A program made the position numbers and the translations under genes. A model generated the notes under the pieces. It was given only the letters and a program-made list of their open reading frames with translations. It was not told where the DNA came from and did not search any database. From Mucilaginibacter rubeus (GTDB lineage Bacteria > Bacteroidota > Bacteroidia > Sphingobacteriales > Sphingobacteriaceae), in the NCBI RefSeq assembly GCF_014643835.1, contig NZ_BMKD01000004.1, positions 186,001 through 250,000 of the forward strand: DNA of 64,000 nt, read 5' to 3'. Below, in pieces: positions 8,334 through 18,441 of this stretch. Position 1 is the stretch's first letter; each line of letters opens with the position of its first letter.

Positions 8334-10022
8334 ATGCTTCAAAAGCTAACCATTAATAATTACGCGCTTATCGATAACCTGGAGATAGGTTTTGATAGCG
8401 GCCTGAACATATTAACCGGCGAAACCGGTGCAGGTAAATCGATCATATTGGGTGCCCTTTCACTTATTTTAGGACAGCGGGCCGAAAGTAAATACTTTTT
8501 CAACCAGCAGAAAAAATGCGTTATTGAGGGCACTTTCAAAATCAGCGGCTTTCATTTGGCCGATTTCTTTGAAGAAAACGATCTCGATTACGAAACGGAG
8601 ACCGTGCTGCGCCGGGAGATCTCGGCCGATGGCAAATCTCGTGCTTTTGTGAACGATACCCCGGTTAACCTCTCAGCCCTGAAACAGTTGGGCGAAAAAC
8701 TGATAGATATCCACTCGCAGCACGCTACATTGGAAATTAATGACCCGGATTTTCAATTGTTAGTAGTTGATTCGGTTGCGCGTCATTCAGATTTACTGTT
8801 TGATTATCAAACAAAATTCCGGGCCTATAAAAAATCATTGAGTAAGCTTAACCAATTGATTGCCGAAAGCGACAAGGCAAAAGCCGATCTGGATTATTTC
8901 CAGTTTCAGTTTGATGAGTTGGAAAAAGGTGCATTGGTTGCCGATGAACAGGAACATCTGGAACAGGAGCTCAACACCCTTAATAATGCAGAAGAAATTA
9001 AACGCAGCCTTTTAGGCGCTAATTATCTTTTACAGGACGGCGAGGCTGCCGCATTGATCCAGTTAAAAGAAGCTGGACAGGCTTTAGGTTCGATAGAAAA
9101 ATACAATCCTGCTGTTGCCGAATTACATCAGCGTATCAATAGCATTATTATTGAACTTAAAGATATCGCCGCCGAAATTGAAGGCATCGAGCAGCATACT
9201 TTTATTGACGAAGCCCGTGCCGAAGAGGTGAACAACCGGTTAAGCATGATCTACAATCTGCAAAAAAAGCATCGGGTAAATACCATCGCCGAGCTATTGC
9301 AGATTCAGGAAGAATTATCAGACAAAGTGCAGCAAGCCCTTTTTGGTGACGAAGCTATCGAAAAACTGCAAAAACAAATTGCCGCCGATAAAGCCGAACT
9401 TGAAAAGCTGGCGACGCAGTTATCAGTCAACCGCAAAAAAGCTATCCCGGATATTGAGAAGCAGGTGTTGGCAACGCTGGCCGAAATGGGGATGGGAAAC
9501 TCGAGTTTGAAGATTGAGCAGACGCCCCCCCCGCCCCCTAAAGGGGGAGCTACCGAGCAAGCTCCCTTACTTACTGCTACGGGGATCGACAACATTAAAT
9601 TTTTGTTTTCGGCTAATAAGGGACATGCTTTGGCCGAGATGAGCAAAGTCGCCTCGGGTGGTGAGCTTTCGAGACTGATGCTGAGCATTAAATCTATCGT
9701 AGCGCAATACACAGCCCTGCCTACCATTATTTTTGATGAGATAGATACAGGCGTATCGGGCGAAGTTGCCAACAAGGTTGGGCAGATCATGGAGCGCTTA
9801 GCCCAAAACCTGCAGGTAATTACCATTACCCATTTGCCGCAAATTGCCAGCAAGGGCCAAAGCCATTATTTTGTTTATAAGGATGACAGCGAGGCGGCTA
9901 CTTTTACCCGCATTAAACAGCTGAATAATGATGAACGGGTATTGGAAATTGCCAAAATGCTAAGCGGGGATAAGCCGGGTGAGAGTGCTTTGCAAAATGC
10001 GAGGGAACTGTTGAGCGTTTAG
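8334..10022 (+). CDS. recN: DNA repair protein RecN (SMC-like ATPase)
   Basis: Acts in recombinational repair of double-strand breaks. It has an N-terminal Walker A (GETGAGKS, 29-36), two coiled-coil stretches flanking the middle (about 165-235 and 310-375), the ABC signature VASGGELSRLM and a C-terminal Walker B IIFDEIDTG. The 562-residue length is near the family norm of about 553. Start MLQKLTINNYALIDN is canonical. Odd feature: residues about 394-412 contain PPPPPKGG encoded by a GC-rich palindrome (9534-9566) that looks like an intergenic repeat inserted in frame, in a loop between the coiled coil and the C-terminal ATPase half. Confidence 0.95.
   Translation: MLQKLTINNYALIDNLEIGFDSGLNILTGETGAGKSIILGALSLILGQRAESKYFFNQQKKCVIEGTFKISGFHLADFFEENDLDYETETVLRREISADGKSRAFVNDTPVNLSALKQLGEKLIDIHSQHATLEINDPDFQLLVVDSVARHSDLLFDYQTKFRAYKKSLSKLNQLIAESDKAKADLDYFQFQFDELEKGALVADEQEHLEQELNTLNNAEEIKRSLLGANYLLQDGEAAALIQLKEAGQALGSIEKYNPAVAELHQRINSIIIELKDIAAEIEGIEQHTFIDEARAEEVNNRLSMIYNLQKKHRVNTIAELLQIQEELSDKVQQALFGDEAIEKLQKQIAADKAELEKLATQLSVNRKKAIPDIEKQVLATLAEMGMGNSSLKIEQTPPPPPKGGATEQAPLLTATGIDNIKFLFSANKGHALAEMSKVASGGELSRLMLSIKSIVAQYTALPTIIFDEIDTGVSGEVANKVGQIMERLAQNLQVITITHLPQIASKGQSHYFVYKDDSEAATFTRIKQLNNDERVLEIAKMLSGDKPGESALQNARELLSV
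9534..9566. repeat. CCCCCTAAAGGGGG palindrome inside recN
   Basis: CCCCC (9534-9538) pairs with GGGGG (9543-9547), overlapping a second dyad GGGAGCT/AGCTCCC (9545-9551, 9560-9566). It keeps the recN frame open. A close relative lies between genes at 40696-40714. Confidence 0.65.
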
Positions 10023-10051
10023 TCAAGTGATTACATATAACCTAAACCGTG

Positions 10052-10816
10052 ATGAGAACATTTTTATGCGCGATACTGCTGCTGGTTTCGATCAATTTAT
10101 CGGCTCAAAAAAGCAAACCCGATACGGTTATTAAGCGTGACACTATTAACCTGCGTGGGTATATTTACGACAGCATGGGTAAACCCATCAGGCACATCGG
10201 TATACAATCAACAAACACCTGGATGGAAGCACCTTCATGGCACGTGGGCACTATGACCGATACTACCGGTTATTTTGAATTAAAAGGGGCAAAGTTTAAT
10301 GATACTCTAACTTTTGAAGAAAGTGTGTTATATAATGCCGTCCCGGTTTATAATAAAGGTAGCAGGTATATGATCATTTACCTGGCTTCGTTACCTCCGA
10401 TAGATATAACTGCTCAAAACCCTATAGCTATTACCGCTGTTCGTAAACACAAAAAAGTGACACCGATATTTAACGTAACTTACAGTACAGCTAATATTGA
10501 TAAATTTAGCTTTCAAGCACCCCCAAAATTTGAAGGCGGAAACGGGCACTTTACTGAACTGATAAAACAGCAGCTACATTACCCACCCAAAGCTATTGAC
10601 AATAATATTGAGGGTACTGTAACCGTAGCTTTCCAGGTTGAAAGAGACGGCTTCCCTGTTAAATTTAAAGTATTGAAAGGTATAGGTTACGGCTGCGAGG
10701 AAGTGCTGATCAACATTATCAAATCCCTCCCCCACTGGCGACCGGCGATTGAAAATGGGAGACCGGTGGCGGTGCCTCAAACTGTTTCGGTTGAATTTAA
10801 ACTAACTGATAAATAA
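10052..10816 (+). CDS. TonB C-terminal domain protein with a carboxypeptidase-like regulatory domain
   Basis: The N-terminus MRTFLCAILLLVSINLSAQ is a signal peptide. Residues about 30-100 look like a CarboxypepD_reg-like beta-sandwich (LRGYIYDSMGKPIRHIGIQS...). The C-terminal 85 residues are TonB-C-like (GTVTVAFQVERDGFP, then LPHWRPAIENGRPV). The protein is therefore a periplasmic or envelope-attached relative of energy transducers, lacking the usual N-terminal ExbB-interacting helix and proline-rich linker. The start is ATG 10052; a GTG three bases earlier is less likely. It follows recN by 29 bp and may share its transcript. Substrate unknown. Confidence 0.8.
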   Translation: MRTFLCAILLLVSINLSAQKSKPDTVIKRDTINLRGYIYDSMGKPIRHIGIQSTNTWMEAPSWHVGTMTDTTGYFELKGAKFNDTLTFEESVLYNAVPVYNKGSRYMIIYLASLPPIDITAQNPIAITAVRKHKKVTPIFNVTYSTANIDKFSFQAPPKFEGGNGHFTELIKQQLHYPPKAIDNNIEGTVTVAFQVERDGFPVKFKVLKGIGYGCEEVLINIIKSLPHWRPAIENGRPVAVPQTVSVEFKLTDK

Positions 10817-10819
10817 TTA

Positions 10820-10827
10820 TAACTTTG
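10820..10827 (+). promoter_or_regulatory. Candidate -7 box of fabI
   Basis: TAACTTTG matches TAnnTTTG exactly, 23 bp before the fabI start. A TTG at 10791-10793 is 26 bp upstream, longer than usual. Confidence 0.55.
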
Positions 10828-10850
10828 CTTCAATTATAAAAACTTAACAA

Positions 10851-11663
10851 ATGGCTTATAATTTATTAAAAGGTAAAAAAGGCATCATTTTCGGTGCACT
10901 AAATGAGCAATCAATAGCCTGGAAGGTAGCACAGCGTGCCGTACAGGAAGGTGCTGAAATTGTATTATCAAACGCCCCTATTGCTTTACGCATGGGCGAA
11001 CTCAATAAACTGGCCGAAGAATGTAACGCGCCGGTTATTGGTGCCGATGTTACCAATGGCGATGATATCAATAACCTGTTCACCAAAACCATGGAGCATT
11101 TTGGCGGCAAGGTTGACTTCATCCTGCACTCAATAGGCATGAGCGTTAACGTACGCAAAAACATCCCTTACTTTGAAAACAATTACGATTTTACCCATAA
11201 AGGGTTTGATATATCTGCATTAAGCCTTCACCGCATTTTGCAGGCTGCCATGAAACATGATGCCATTAATGAATGGGGATCGGTATTGGCTTTAAGCTAT
11301 ATCGCCGCTCAGCGTTATTTCCCTGGCTACAATGACATGGCCGATAACAAAGCAGTATTAGAAAGCATTGCCCGTAACTTTGGTTATGAGTACGGCATGG
11401 CTAAAAAAGTACGTGTTAATACCATCTCTCAGTCGCCAACCCGTACAACCGCAGGTTCGGGCGTAAAAGGCTTCGACGGCTTTATTGAGTTTGCCGAAAA
11501 AATGAGCCCGCTGGGTAATGCTGATGCTGATCAGTGCGCTGATTACTGCGTTACTATGTTTAGCGATTTAACCAAAATGGTTACCATGCAAAACCTTTTC
11601 CATGACGGTGGTTTTTCTTACACTGGCGTAACCCAGGCGGTTATTGACCAGATGGGGAAATAA
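10851..11663 (+). CDS. fabI: Enoyl-[acyl-carrier-protein] reductase (NADH)
   Basis: Carries out the last reduction of each fatty-acid elongation cycle. The cofactor site appears as GALNEQSIAWKVAQ near residue 15-28, the divergent glycine motif of FabI. The catalytic pair Tyr-x6-Lys is in YNDMADNK, with an upstream Tyr at YFPGY. RVNTISQSPTRTTAGSGV is the substrate-loop region. The 270-residue length is usual. It has its own promoter box and a strong terminator, so it is probably monocistronic. It is the target type of triclosan-like inhibitors. Confidence 0.96.
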   Translation: MAYNLLKGKKGIIFGALNEQSIAWKVAQRAVQEGAEIVLSNAPIALRMGELNKLAEECNAPVIGADVTNGDDINNLFTKTMEHFGGKVDFILHSIGMSVNVRKNIPYFENNYDFTHKGFDISALSLHRILQAAMKHDAINEWGSVLALSYIAAQRYFPGYNDMADNKAVLESIARNFGYEYGMAKKVRVNTISQSPTRTTAGSGVKGFDGFIEFAEKMSPLGNADADQCADYCVTMFSDLTKMVTMQNLFHDGGFSYTGVTQAVIDQMGK

Positions 11664-11680
11664 TTTCAAATGTTCTTAAA

Positions 11681-11716
11681 CAAAAAGGAGCGTTGCGTTT
11701 GCAAGGCTCCTTTTTG
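11681..11716. terminator. Bidirectional terminator after fabI
   Basis: Stem CAAAAAGGAGC / GCTCCTTTTTG (11681-11691, 11706-11716), with a smaller inner dyad, between convergent genes and followed by T-rich sequence. Confidence 0.85.
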
Positions 11717-11733
11717 TTTTGAGTTAGATTGGA

Positions 11734-12111
11734 TTACGGCACCAATACTATTTTCACTTTTCGGGGATCTGGTTTAGCTGGCACTGTACCATCAGCATTT
11801 TGAGCATCTATGTATAACACACCATTGCCATACTCAGCTCTAAATGTTACACCTCCATACACATTAGGCAATTGCTCATACGTCCCATTGTTATCCAGGT
11901 ATACCAAAACAGCGCCATGCTTATCATAATAATCTGTAATTTCAGGAACATTTAAAGTTGATGTATATCCACCAACGTCACTATTAGCAACAAAAGCTGG
12001 TAGGGTATCAAAAATAGTGGTAGCACTCGGGCTGGTAGTTACATATTCCTTTTTACACGATGTTGCAGCAAGTACTATAGTGCAGCAAATTAAAGTCAAG
12101 ATTTTTTTCAT
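11734..12111 (-). CDS. Small lipoprotein of unknown function
   Basis: 125 residues. MKKILTLICCTIVLAATSC is a lipoprotein signal with the acylated Cys at 19, followed by KKEYV. The mature part is rich in beta-prone segments (GAVLVYLDNNGTYEQLPN, VTFRAEYGNGVLYIDAQNADG) and ends in VKIVLVP. I recognise no named domain. It is a lone gene between fabI (convergent) and a divergent gene. A 9-bp inverted repeat lies upstream at 12138-12159. Confidence 0.72.
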   Translation of the reverse strand: MKKILTLICCTIVLAATSCKKEYVTTSPSATTIFDTLPAFVANSDVGGYTSTLNVPEITDYYDKHGAVLVYLDNNGTYEQLPNVYGGVTFRAEYGNGVLYIDAQNADGTVPAKPDPRKVKIVLVP

Positions 12112-12137
12112 AAAGTATTGCGTTAATTATATAACTG

Positions 12138-12159
12138 TTTGAACAAAAAATTGTTCAAA
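12138..12159. promoter_or_regulatory. Inverted repeat TTTGAACAA-N4-TTGTTCAAA
   Basis: Perfect 9-bp arms with a 4-base spacer, 27 bp before the lipoprotein start and about 100 bp before the divergent gene. It could be an operator or a leader hairpin. Confidence 0.45.
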
Positions 12160-12259
12160 GGTTTAAACGTTTTTTAAATTATTTTATTTCGGATCATCGT
12201 TTCTGAAGATTTTTTATGCGGCTATATCGATTAACTAATGTTTTAGTTTAACTTTAACT

Positions 12260-13369
12260 ATGCGTAAGTCCTTATTGCTTTTATTGTTACTGATACCTGC
12301 GTACTGTATGGCCCAGGTAAAAATTACCGGCAAAGTAATTAACATGACCGATACCAGGCCTGTGCCCAATGCCAGTGTGTTTTTAAACAATGCCCAGGTA
12401 GGCAACAAAACGGCTGATGACGGTACTTTCATCCTGAGCAACGTAAAGCCCGGCAAGTATGATTTCATTATATCTATAGTAGGTTATGAAACCTACACTT
12501 ATAGTTTGCAGGCGGGCAGTACCAATATCAACCTGGGTACCATCAGCATTATCCCCAAAACTTTTCAGTTAAATGAAGTAAAGATCAGGCCTGATCCTAA
12601 CCGTGAAAAATACTATGCTATTTTCAGGCAGCAATTTTTAGGCTATTCGGACAATGCCGCCAAATGTAAAATCCTGAACTCAGATGTGCTTGATTTTGAT
12701 TATGATGACATCACCTATGTACTAAAAGCTTCTTCGCATGATTTCTTAGAGATTGAAAACAAGGCTCTCGGCTATAGGATAAAGTACAAACTAACCAACT
12801 TCAATTACAACCCGGCAAAAGCTATGTTGTATTATGAGGGAATCTCCAACTTCGAAGACCTGAAGGGAACCGAAAAACAAAAGCGTAAATGGCGTAAAGA
12901 ACGACAATCAGCGTACCTTGGTTCATATATGCATTTCTATCGGTCGGCTATAAAAGATAGTCTCACACAAGAAAACTTTGTTGTGATGCGCCTGATCCGT
13001 AAACCCAATCCAAATTACCACGGTGGCCTCAATAATAAATACCTGCAAAGTCTTGTCAATAAACCCTTAGACAGGGCCGACTTTTTCAAGCTAACAGACC
13101 AGGAAGGCTTATTTGCTATAGGATTTACCGATTGCCTGTATGTTATGTATACTAAAAAAGGCCAAGCCCCTTCAGATAATACCGTACAGGCTTTTAATAT
13201 GCCTAACAATGCCACAACCATTATTTCTTTCGATGAGCCATATGCCTTTTTTGATAACAATGGTATTGTAGCTAACCCTCATTCGGTAATCTATGAAGGT
13301 GACTGGGGCATAAGTCGCGTTGCCGAAATGTTACCGGTTGATTATGAGCAGGTGGTGGAAAAAAAGTAA
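12260..13369 (+). CDS. Carboxypeptidase-like regulatory domain protein, secreted
   Basis: A signal peptide (residues 1-18, ending CMAQ) is followed by a CarboxypepD_reg-like domain (VKITGKVINMTDTRPVPNASVF, DGTFILSNVKPGKYDFIISIVGYE; about 20-100). The rest, about 270 residues, is an uncharacterised Bacteroidota-type region. The first domain is the one found before TonB-dependent receptors, but no beta-barrel follows here, so the protein is likely periplasmic or on the outer-membrane surface. It is monocistronic. No function can be assigned. Confidence 0.8.
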   Translation: MRKSLLLLLLLIPAYCMAQVKITGKVINMTDTRPVPNASVFLNNAQVGNKTADDGTFILSNVKPGKYDFIISIVGYETYTYSLQAGSTNINLGTISIIPKTFQLNEVKIRPDPNREKYYAIFRQQFLGYSDNAAKCKILNSDVLDFDYDDITYVLKASSHDFLEIENKALGYRIKYKLTNFNYNPAKAMLYYEGISNFEDLKGTEKQKRKWRKERQSAYLGSYMHFYRSAIKDSLTQENFVVMRLIRKPNPNYHGGLNNKYLQSLVNKPLDRADFFKLTDQEGLFAIGFTDCLYVMYTKKGQAPSDNTVQAFNMPNNATTIISFDEPYAFFDNNGIVANPHSVIYEGDWGISRVAEMLPVDYEQVVEKK

Positions 13370-13370
13370 G

Positions 13371-13550
13371 TCTGAATCAGAATTTTCAGAATTAAAGGAT
13401 TTACAGAATATTGTCTGAACTCGGATTAAACGGATTGAGTGAATTATCAGAATGAAAAGGCAATTAAATAAATTCTTAAAATTCAAAAAATACGAGTTCA
13501 GACAAAAATCCGATTAATCCCAAAAATCCACTAAAATCCTGGTTCAGACA
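13371..13550. repeat. Composite dispersed inverted repeat, TTGTCTGAACTCG family
   Basis: Inner arms TTGTCTGAACTCG (13411-13423) and CGAGTTCAGACAA (13493-13505) are perfect. Outer partial arms start with TCTGAATCAG near 13372 and end with CTGGTTCAGACA at 13539-13550. Same family as 5494-5613 and 25609-25700. Confidence 0.75.
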
Positions 13551-13556
13551 GCAAAC

Positions 13557-13590
13557 AAAACCCCGTTCCGAAAAATCGAAACGGGGTTTT
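13557..13590. terminator. Bidirectional terminator before clpC end
   Basis: Stem AAAACCCCGTT / AACGGGGTTTT (13557-13567, 13580-13590) between convergent genes, with A/T runs on both sides. Confidence 0.85.
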
Positions 13591-13613
13591 AATATTACTT
13601 ACAGTATTGCAAA

Positions 13614-16148
13614 TTACTTTTGCTCTTCCTGCTCTGGTTTTTTGCTTTCGCCTTTACGGTCGGTGATTTTGATCTCTTTGGTTTCAGTATCAAAATCAAC
13701 CACCATCACGTCACCTTCGGCCAATTCACCTTTAAGGATCTCTTCGGCAATTGGATCTTCCAGATATTTCTGGATGGCGCGTTTAAGCGGCCTTGCACCA
13801 AATTGCGAGTCATAACCTTTATCGGCAATAAACTCTTTGGCAGCTTCGGTAAGCTCGATTTTGAAACCTAAGCCATTTACACGGCTAAACAGGTAGGCAA
13901 GCTCGATATCGATGATCCTGAAGATCTCTTCTTTACCTAATGAGTTAAATACGATAACATCATCAATACGGTTCAGGAACTCAGGGGCAAATGCACGTTT
14001 CAATGCATTCTCAATAACACCGCGTGAATGGCTTTCGGCCTGTAAAGTTTTAGCATTAGTGCTGAAACCTACGCCCTGGCCAAAGTCTTTCAACTGACGG
14101 GCACCGATGTTTGATGTCATGATGATGATCGTATTCCTGAAATCAACCTTACGGCCTAATGAATCGGTCAACTGACCTTCATCCAAAACCTGCAACAGGA
14201 TATTGAATACATCAGGGTGAGCTTTTTCAATCTCATCCAGTAATACTACAGCATATGGCTTACGTCGTACTTTTTCAGTTAACTGACCGCCTTCTTCATA
14301 ACCTACGTAGCCCGGAGGCGCACCCACTAAACGGGATACCGCAAATTTCTCCATGTACTCGCTCATATCAATCTGGATCAGGGCATCTTCAGTGTCAAAC
14401 ATAAAGCGGGCAAGCTCTTTAGCAAGCTCGGTTTTACCAACACCTGTAGGACCCAGGAAGATGAATGAACCAATAGGCTTTTTAGGATCTTTCAAACCTG
14501 CACGCGTACGTTGTATAGCACGGGTTAGCTTTTTGATAGCCTCATCCTGACCAATGATCTTGCTGGCAACAGTATCGCTCATGTGCAACAGCTTCTGACT
14601 GTCGGCCTGGCCTACACGTTGTACAGGGATACCGGTCATCATTGATACAACTTCGGCAACGTTGTCTTCAGTTACAGTATAGCGTTTTGATTTTGTTTCG
14701 GCTTCCCAAACAGCTTTTGCCTGGTCAAGTTCAACTAACAAATTCTTCTCAGTATCACGTAACTGCGCAGCTTCCTCGTATTTCTGACTGCGAACAACTT
14801 TGTTTTTCTCAATCTTGATCTGTTCTATCTTCTGTTCAATATCTAAAATGTTTTGAGGCACGTGGATATTGGTTAAGTGAACACGTGAACCTGCTTCATC
14901 AAGCGCGTCGATAGCCTTGTCCGGTAAAAACCTGTCGGTAATATAACGGGTGGTTAAGTTAACGCAAGCGTTGATTGCTTCAGGAGTATAAGTAACACCG
15001 TGGTGCTCTTCATATTTATCCTTAATGCGGTTCAGTATTTCAATAGTTTCAGTCGGTGTAGCCGGCTCAACCATTACCTTTTGGAAACGACGGTCCAAAG
15101 CACCATCTTTTTCAATGTACTGGCGGTATTCATCTAAAGTTGTTGCGCCAATGCATTGTATCTCTCCCCTCGCCAAAGCTGGTTTAAACATATTTGACGC
15201 ATCAAGCGAACCTGAAGCACCACCAGCGCCTACTATAGTATGGATCTCGTCAATAAATAAAATTACATCAGGTGATTTTTCCAGTTCGTTCATTACCGCT
15301 TTCATACGCTCTTCAAACTGGCCGCGGTATTTGGTACCGGCAACCAATGAGGCTAAATCAAGTGTAACTACACGCTTATTGAACAATACACGTGATACTT
15401 TACGCTGAACAATGCGTAATGCAAGCCCTTCGGCAATGGCCGATTTACCTACACCCGGCTCACCTATTAATATAGGGTTGTTCTTTTTACGGCGCGACAG
15501 AATTTGTGATACCCTTTCGATCTCTTTTTCACGACCGACAATAGGGTCAAGCTTGCCATCTTCGGCGGCGCGGGTTAAATCGCGGCCGAAGTTATCAAGT
15601 ACCGGTGTTTTTGATTTAATGTCGGATACTTTTTTAGGCTGGCTAAATGACTCTTCTTCTTTAAAGTCGTCATCGCCGCCTGTAGGTGATCCCGGCATTT
15701 CGTCAGTAACATCGTTTTTATGCGATTCAACTTCACCTTTAAATACTTCATAGTTCACATTGAACTGTACAAGTATTTGTGAGGCGATGTTGTCCTCATC
15801 GCGAAGGATAGACAGCAGCAGGTGCTCTGTACCAATCACATCGCTTTTAAATATTTTGGCTTCCAGATAAGTTATCTTCAATACCTTCTCGGCCTGTTTT
15901 GTTAACGGGATGCTGCCGATATGTACGTTTGTTCCAATAGTTCCCTTTACTGCATCCTCAACGGCGCGGCGAAGTTTTGCGGTATCAACGTTCAATCCCT
16001 TCAGCAATTTAATTGCTACACCATCCCCATCGCGGATAAGCCCAAGCAAAAGATGTTCTGTACCAATATAGTCATGCCCAAGGCGTAATGCCTCTTCCCT
16101 ACTATATTGAATAACATCCTTTACCCTCGGCGAAAATTTAGCTTCCAT
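13614..16148 (-). CDS. clpC: ATP-dependent Clp protease ATP-binding subunit ClpC
   Basis: An AAA+ unfoldase that feeds substrates to ClpP or acts as a chaperone. The double Clp-N repeat spans about 1-145. The first ATPase has Walker A GEPGVGKS (229-236) and [14 protein letters not shown]-type coiled segment ([16 protein letters not shown]) in the middle marks ClpC rather than ClpB. The second ATPase has [12 protein letters not shown] and [14 protein letters not shown], followed by the D2-small domain. The tail is charged ([12 protein letters not shown]). The 844-residue length is typical. No mcsA/mcsB genes are adjacent. A 524-bp divergent region precedes it. Confidence 0.96.
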   Translation of the reverse strand: MEAKFSPRVKDVIQYSREEALRLGHDYIGTEHLLLGLIRDGDGVAIKLLKGLNVDTAKLRRAVEDAVKGTIGTNVHIGSIPLTKQAEKVLKITYLEAKIFKSDVIGTEHLLLSILRDEDNIASQILVQFNVNYEVFKGEVESHKNDVTDEMPGSPTGGDDDFKEEESFSQPKKVSDIKSKTPVLDNFGRDLTRAAEDGKLDPIVGREKEIERVSQILSRRKKNNPILIGEPGVGKSAIAEGLALRIVQRKVSRVLFNKRVVTLDLASLVAGTKYRGQFEERMKAVMNELEKSPDVILFIDEIHTIVGAGGASGSLDASNMFKPALARGEIQCIGATTLDEYRQYIEKDGALDRRFQKVMVEPATPTETIEILNRIKDKYEEHHGVTYTPEAINACVNLTTRYITDRFLPDKAIDALDEAGSRVHLTNIHVPQNILDIEQKIEQIKIEKNKVVRSQKYEEAAQLRDTEKNLLVELDQAKAVWEAETKSKRYTVTEDNVAEVVSMMTGIPVQRVGQADSQKLLHMSDTVASKIIGQDEAIKKLTRAIQRTRAGLKDPKKPIGSFIFLGPTGVGKTELAKELARFMFDTEDALIQIDMSEYMEKFAVSRLVGAPPGYVGYEEGGQLTEKVRRKPYAVVLLDEIEKAHPDVFNILLQVLDEGQLTDSLGRKVDFRNTIIIMTSNIGARQLKDFGQGVGFSTNAKTLQAESHSRGVIENALKRAFAPEFLNRIDDVIVFNSLGKEEIFRIIDIELAYLFSRVNGLGFKIELTEAAKEFIADKGYDSQFGARPLKRAIQKYLEDPIAEEILKGELAEGDVMVVDFDTETKEIKITDRKGESKKPEQEEQK

Positions 16149-16672
16149 ATATACCTTTCTAATTATTGAACGCCCTAATGTATAAATTATGTTTTTACAA
16201 ATTACGACGCCTGTTTACTTTCATCAACAATATTGCCAACATTTAATGCTTTGCAGAAACAGACATTGTAATGATACGCAATGTATCAAAGTTTGGCATC
16301 AATCAACAGTTTTTATCTGAAAAGCCCGCTAACAAGCATTTTTTTTACAATATACGAACGAAACTTACCTGTTTGATATAAATATCCTAAAAAAGTTTAA
16401 ACAAATTTCAAATATTTAATAACATTTCCACCTTTTACGGCATTTCGTCATAAACATGACAATTAGGCATTAGCCAGCAGGTATCGTCATATAACTTATA
16501 TACGGGAAACCCTCGGTGATGGTTGTGCGCTTCGCTTAAGATTCAATTAAATTTAAATTAACATTATAACTCAAAAAACAACTTAAAATTACTACCCCCT
16601 AATCATTAATCTACAACCTCCGTTTCATCTATTTTAGCCATATTTGAATTTCTATTTATTGATCCAATTATA
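16149..16672. other. Divergent intergenic region between clpC and ettA
   Basis: 524 bp, AT-rich, with no reading frame or repeat I can support. It must hold promoters for both neighbours, but no exact TAnnTTTG box was found. Stretches such as 16410-16520 could hide leader RNA; nothing specific is seen. Confidence 0.5.
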
Positions 16673-18355
16673 ATGGCAGACGAAAAGATAATTTTTTCAA
16701 TGGCCGGGGTGAGCAAAGTTTATCCCCCGCAAAAAACAGTATTAAAAAACATATACCTGTCGTTTTTTTACGGCGCTAAAATTGGCGTTATCGGCTTAAA
16801 TGGTTCCGGTAAATCGTCATTGCTCAAAATTATTGCAGGCATTGATAAAACCAATATAGGCGAGGTGGTATTTTCGCCGGGCTATACCGTTGGCTACCTG
16901 AGCCAGGAACCGGAACTTGATCCTGAAAAAACCGTGCGCGAAATAGTTGAAGAAGGTGTTTCTGAAACTACTGCCTTATTAAAGGAGTACGAAGAGATCA
17001 ACGAAAAATTCGGTCTTCCGGAATATTATGAAGATGCCGATGCCATGGAGAAACTCATGAACCGCCAGGGCGAATTACAGGATAAAATTGATGCGGTAAA
17101 CGCGTGGGAGCTGGATAGCAAACTGGAACGCGCCATGGATGCCCTGCGCTGTCCTGAACCGGACACCAAAATTTCGGTACTATCAGGAGGCGAGCGCCGC
17201 CGCGTAGCTTTATGTCGCCTTTTATTAAAGGAGCCGGATGTATTGTTGCTCGATGAGCCTACCAACCACCTGGATGCCGAATCTATTGATTGGCTGGAGC
17301 AACATTTACAACAATATAAAGGAACAGTTATCGCTGTAACGCACGACAGATACTTCCTTGACAACGTTGCCGGCTGGATCCTCGAACTCGACCGTGGAGA
17401 AGGAATCCCATGGAAAGGAAATTATTCCTCATGGCTGGATCAAAAAGCCAAGCGTTTGGCCCAGGAAGAGAAGAGCGAGAGCAAACGCCAGAAAACCCTG
17501 GAACGCGAGCTGGAGTGGGTACGCATGGGCCCGAAAGGTCGCCACGCCAAGTCAAAAGCCCGTTTAGGCAATTACGAAAAACTGGCATCTGAGGAAACCA
17601 AAGAACGCGAAGAAAAACTGGAGCTGTTCATTCCGCCGGGCCCGCGTTTAGGTAACGTAGTAATTGAAGCCAATGGCGTAAGCAAATCATATGGCGATAA
17701 ATTATTGTTCGATAACCTGAGCTTCTCCTTGCCTCCTGCCGGTATAGTTGGCATCATTGGCCCTAACGGCGCGGGTAAAACTACACTGTTCCGTTTAATC
17801 ACCGGACAAGATCAGCCGGATGCCGGTACCTTCCGTGTGGGCGAAACCGTAGCCTTGGGTTATGTAGACCAGATGCATGACGATCTCGACCCTAACAAAT
17901 CTGTTTGGGAAAACGTAACCGGCGGTTTGGAAACTATTATGGTAGGTAACCGTCCGTTAAATTCAAGGGCATACGTATCCAAGTTTAACTTTAACGGTGC
18001 CGATCAGCAGAAAAAAGTGGGTGTACTATCGGGCGGCGAGCGTAACCGTGTGCACTTATCTATCACCCTCAAAAAAGGATCGAACGTATTGCTGCTGGAT
18101 GAGCCTACTAACGATATTGACGTAAATACTTTACGTGCACTGGAAGAAGCCCTGGAAAACTTTGGCGGCTGCGCTGTAGTGATCAGTCACGACCGCTGGT
18201 TCCTCGACCGTATTTGTACCCATATCCTGGCCTTTGAAGGCAACTCGCAGGTTTACTTTTTTGAAGGAAACTATTCTGATTATGAAGAGAACAGGAAGAA
18301 ACGTTTGGGCGATGTTGCTCCGAAAAGGATCAAGTATAAGAAGTTGACAGCGTAA
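16673..18355 (+). CDS. ettA: Energy-dependent translational throttle protein EttA (ABC-F)
   Basis: A ribosome-associated ABC-F ATPase that gates entry into elongation according to ATP/ADP. It has two nucleotide-binding domains: Walker A GLNGSGKSS (41-49) and GPNGAGKTT (about 362), signatures LSGGERRRVAL and LSGGERNRVHL, and Walker B VLLLDEPTNHLD and VLLLDEPTNDID. The arm insert between DPEKTVREIV and the first signature, and a basic linker (MGPKGRHAKSKARL), are as in EttA. Length 560 compares with about 555 in E. coli. No membrane segment, so it is not a transporter. It ends at a clear terminator. Confidence 0.95.
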   Translation: MADEKIIFSMAGVSKVYPPQKTVLKNIYLSFFYGAKIGVIGLNGSGKSSLLKIIAGIDKTNIGEVVFSPGYTVGYLSQEPELDPEKTVREIVEEGVSETTALLKEYEEINEKFGLPEYYEDADAMEKLMNRQGELQDKIDAVNAWELDSKLERAMDALRCPEPDTKISVLSGGERRRVALCRLLLKEPDVLLLDEPTNHLDAESIDWLEQHLQQYKGTVIAVTHDRYFLDNVAGWILELDRGEGIPWKGNYSSWLDQKAKRLAQEEKSESKRQKTLERELEWVRMGPKGRHAKSKARLGNYEKLASEETKEREEKLELFIPPGPRLGNVVIEANGVSKSYGDKLLFDNLSFSLPPAGIVGIIGPNGAGKTTLFRLITGQDQPDAGTFRVGETVALGYVDQMHDDLDPNKSVWENVTGGLETIMVGNRPLNSRAYVSKFNFNGADQQKKVGVLSGGERNRVHLSITLKKGSNVLLLDEPTNDIDVNTLRALEEALENFGGCAVVISHDRWFLDRICTHILAFEGNSQVYFFEGNYSDYEENRKKRLGDVAPKRIKYKKLTA

Positions 18356-18364
18356 GTCCGTATA

Positions 18365-18403
18365 AAGGCCGTATCTAAAAACAAGTGATGCGGCCTTTTT
18401 TTA
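18365..18403 (+). terminator. Terminator after ettA
   Basis: AAGGCCG (18365-18371) pairs with CGGCCTT (18391-18397), followed by a run of T. Confidence 0.75.
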
Positions 18404-18441
18404 TAGTTTAACTGAGTTCTTTAACACGCGATCTAAATAAA

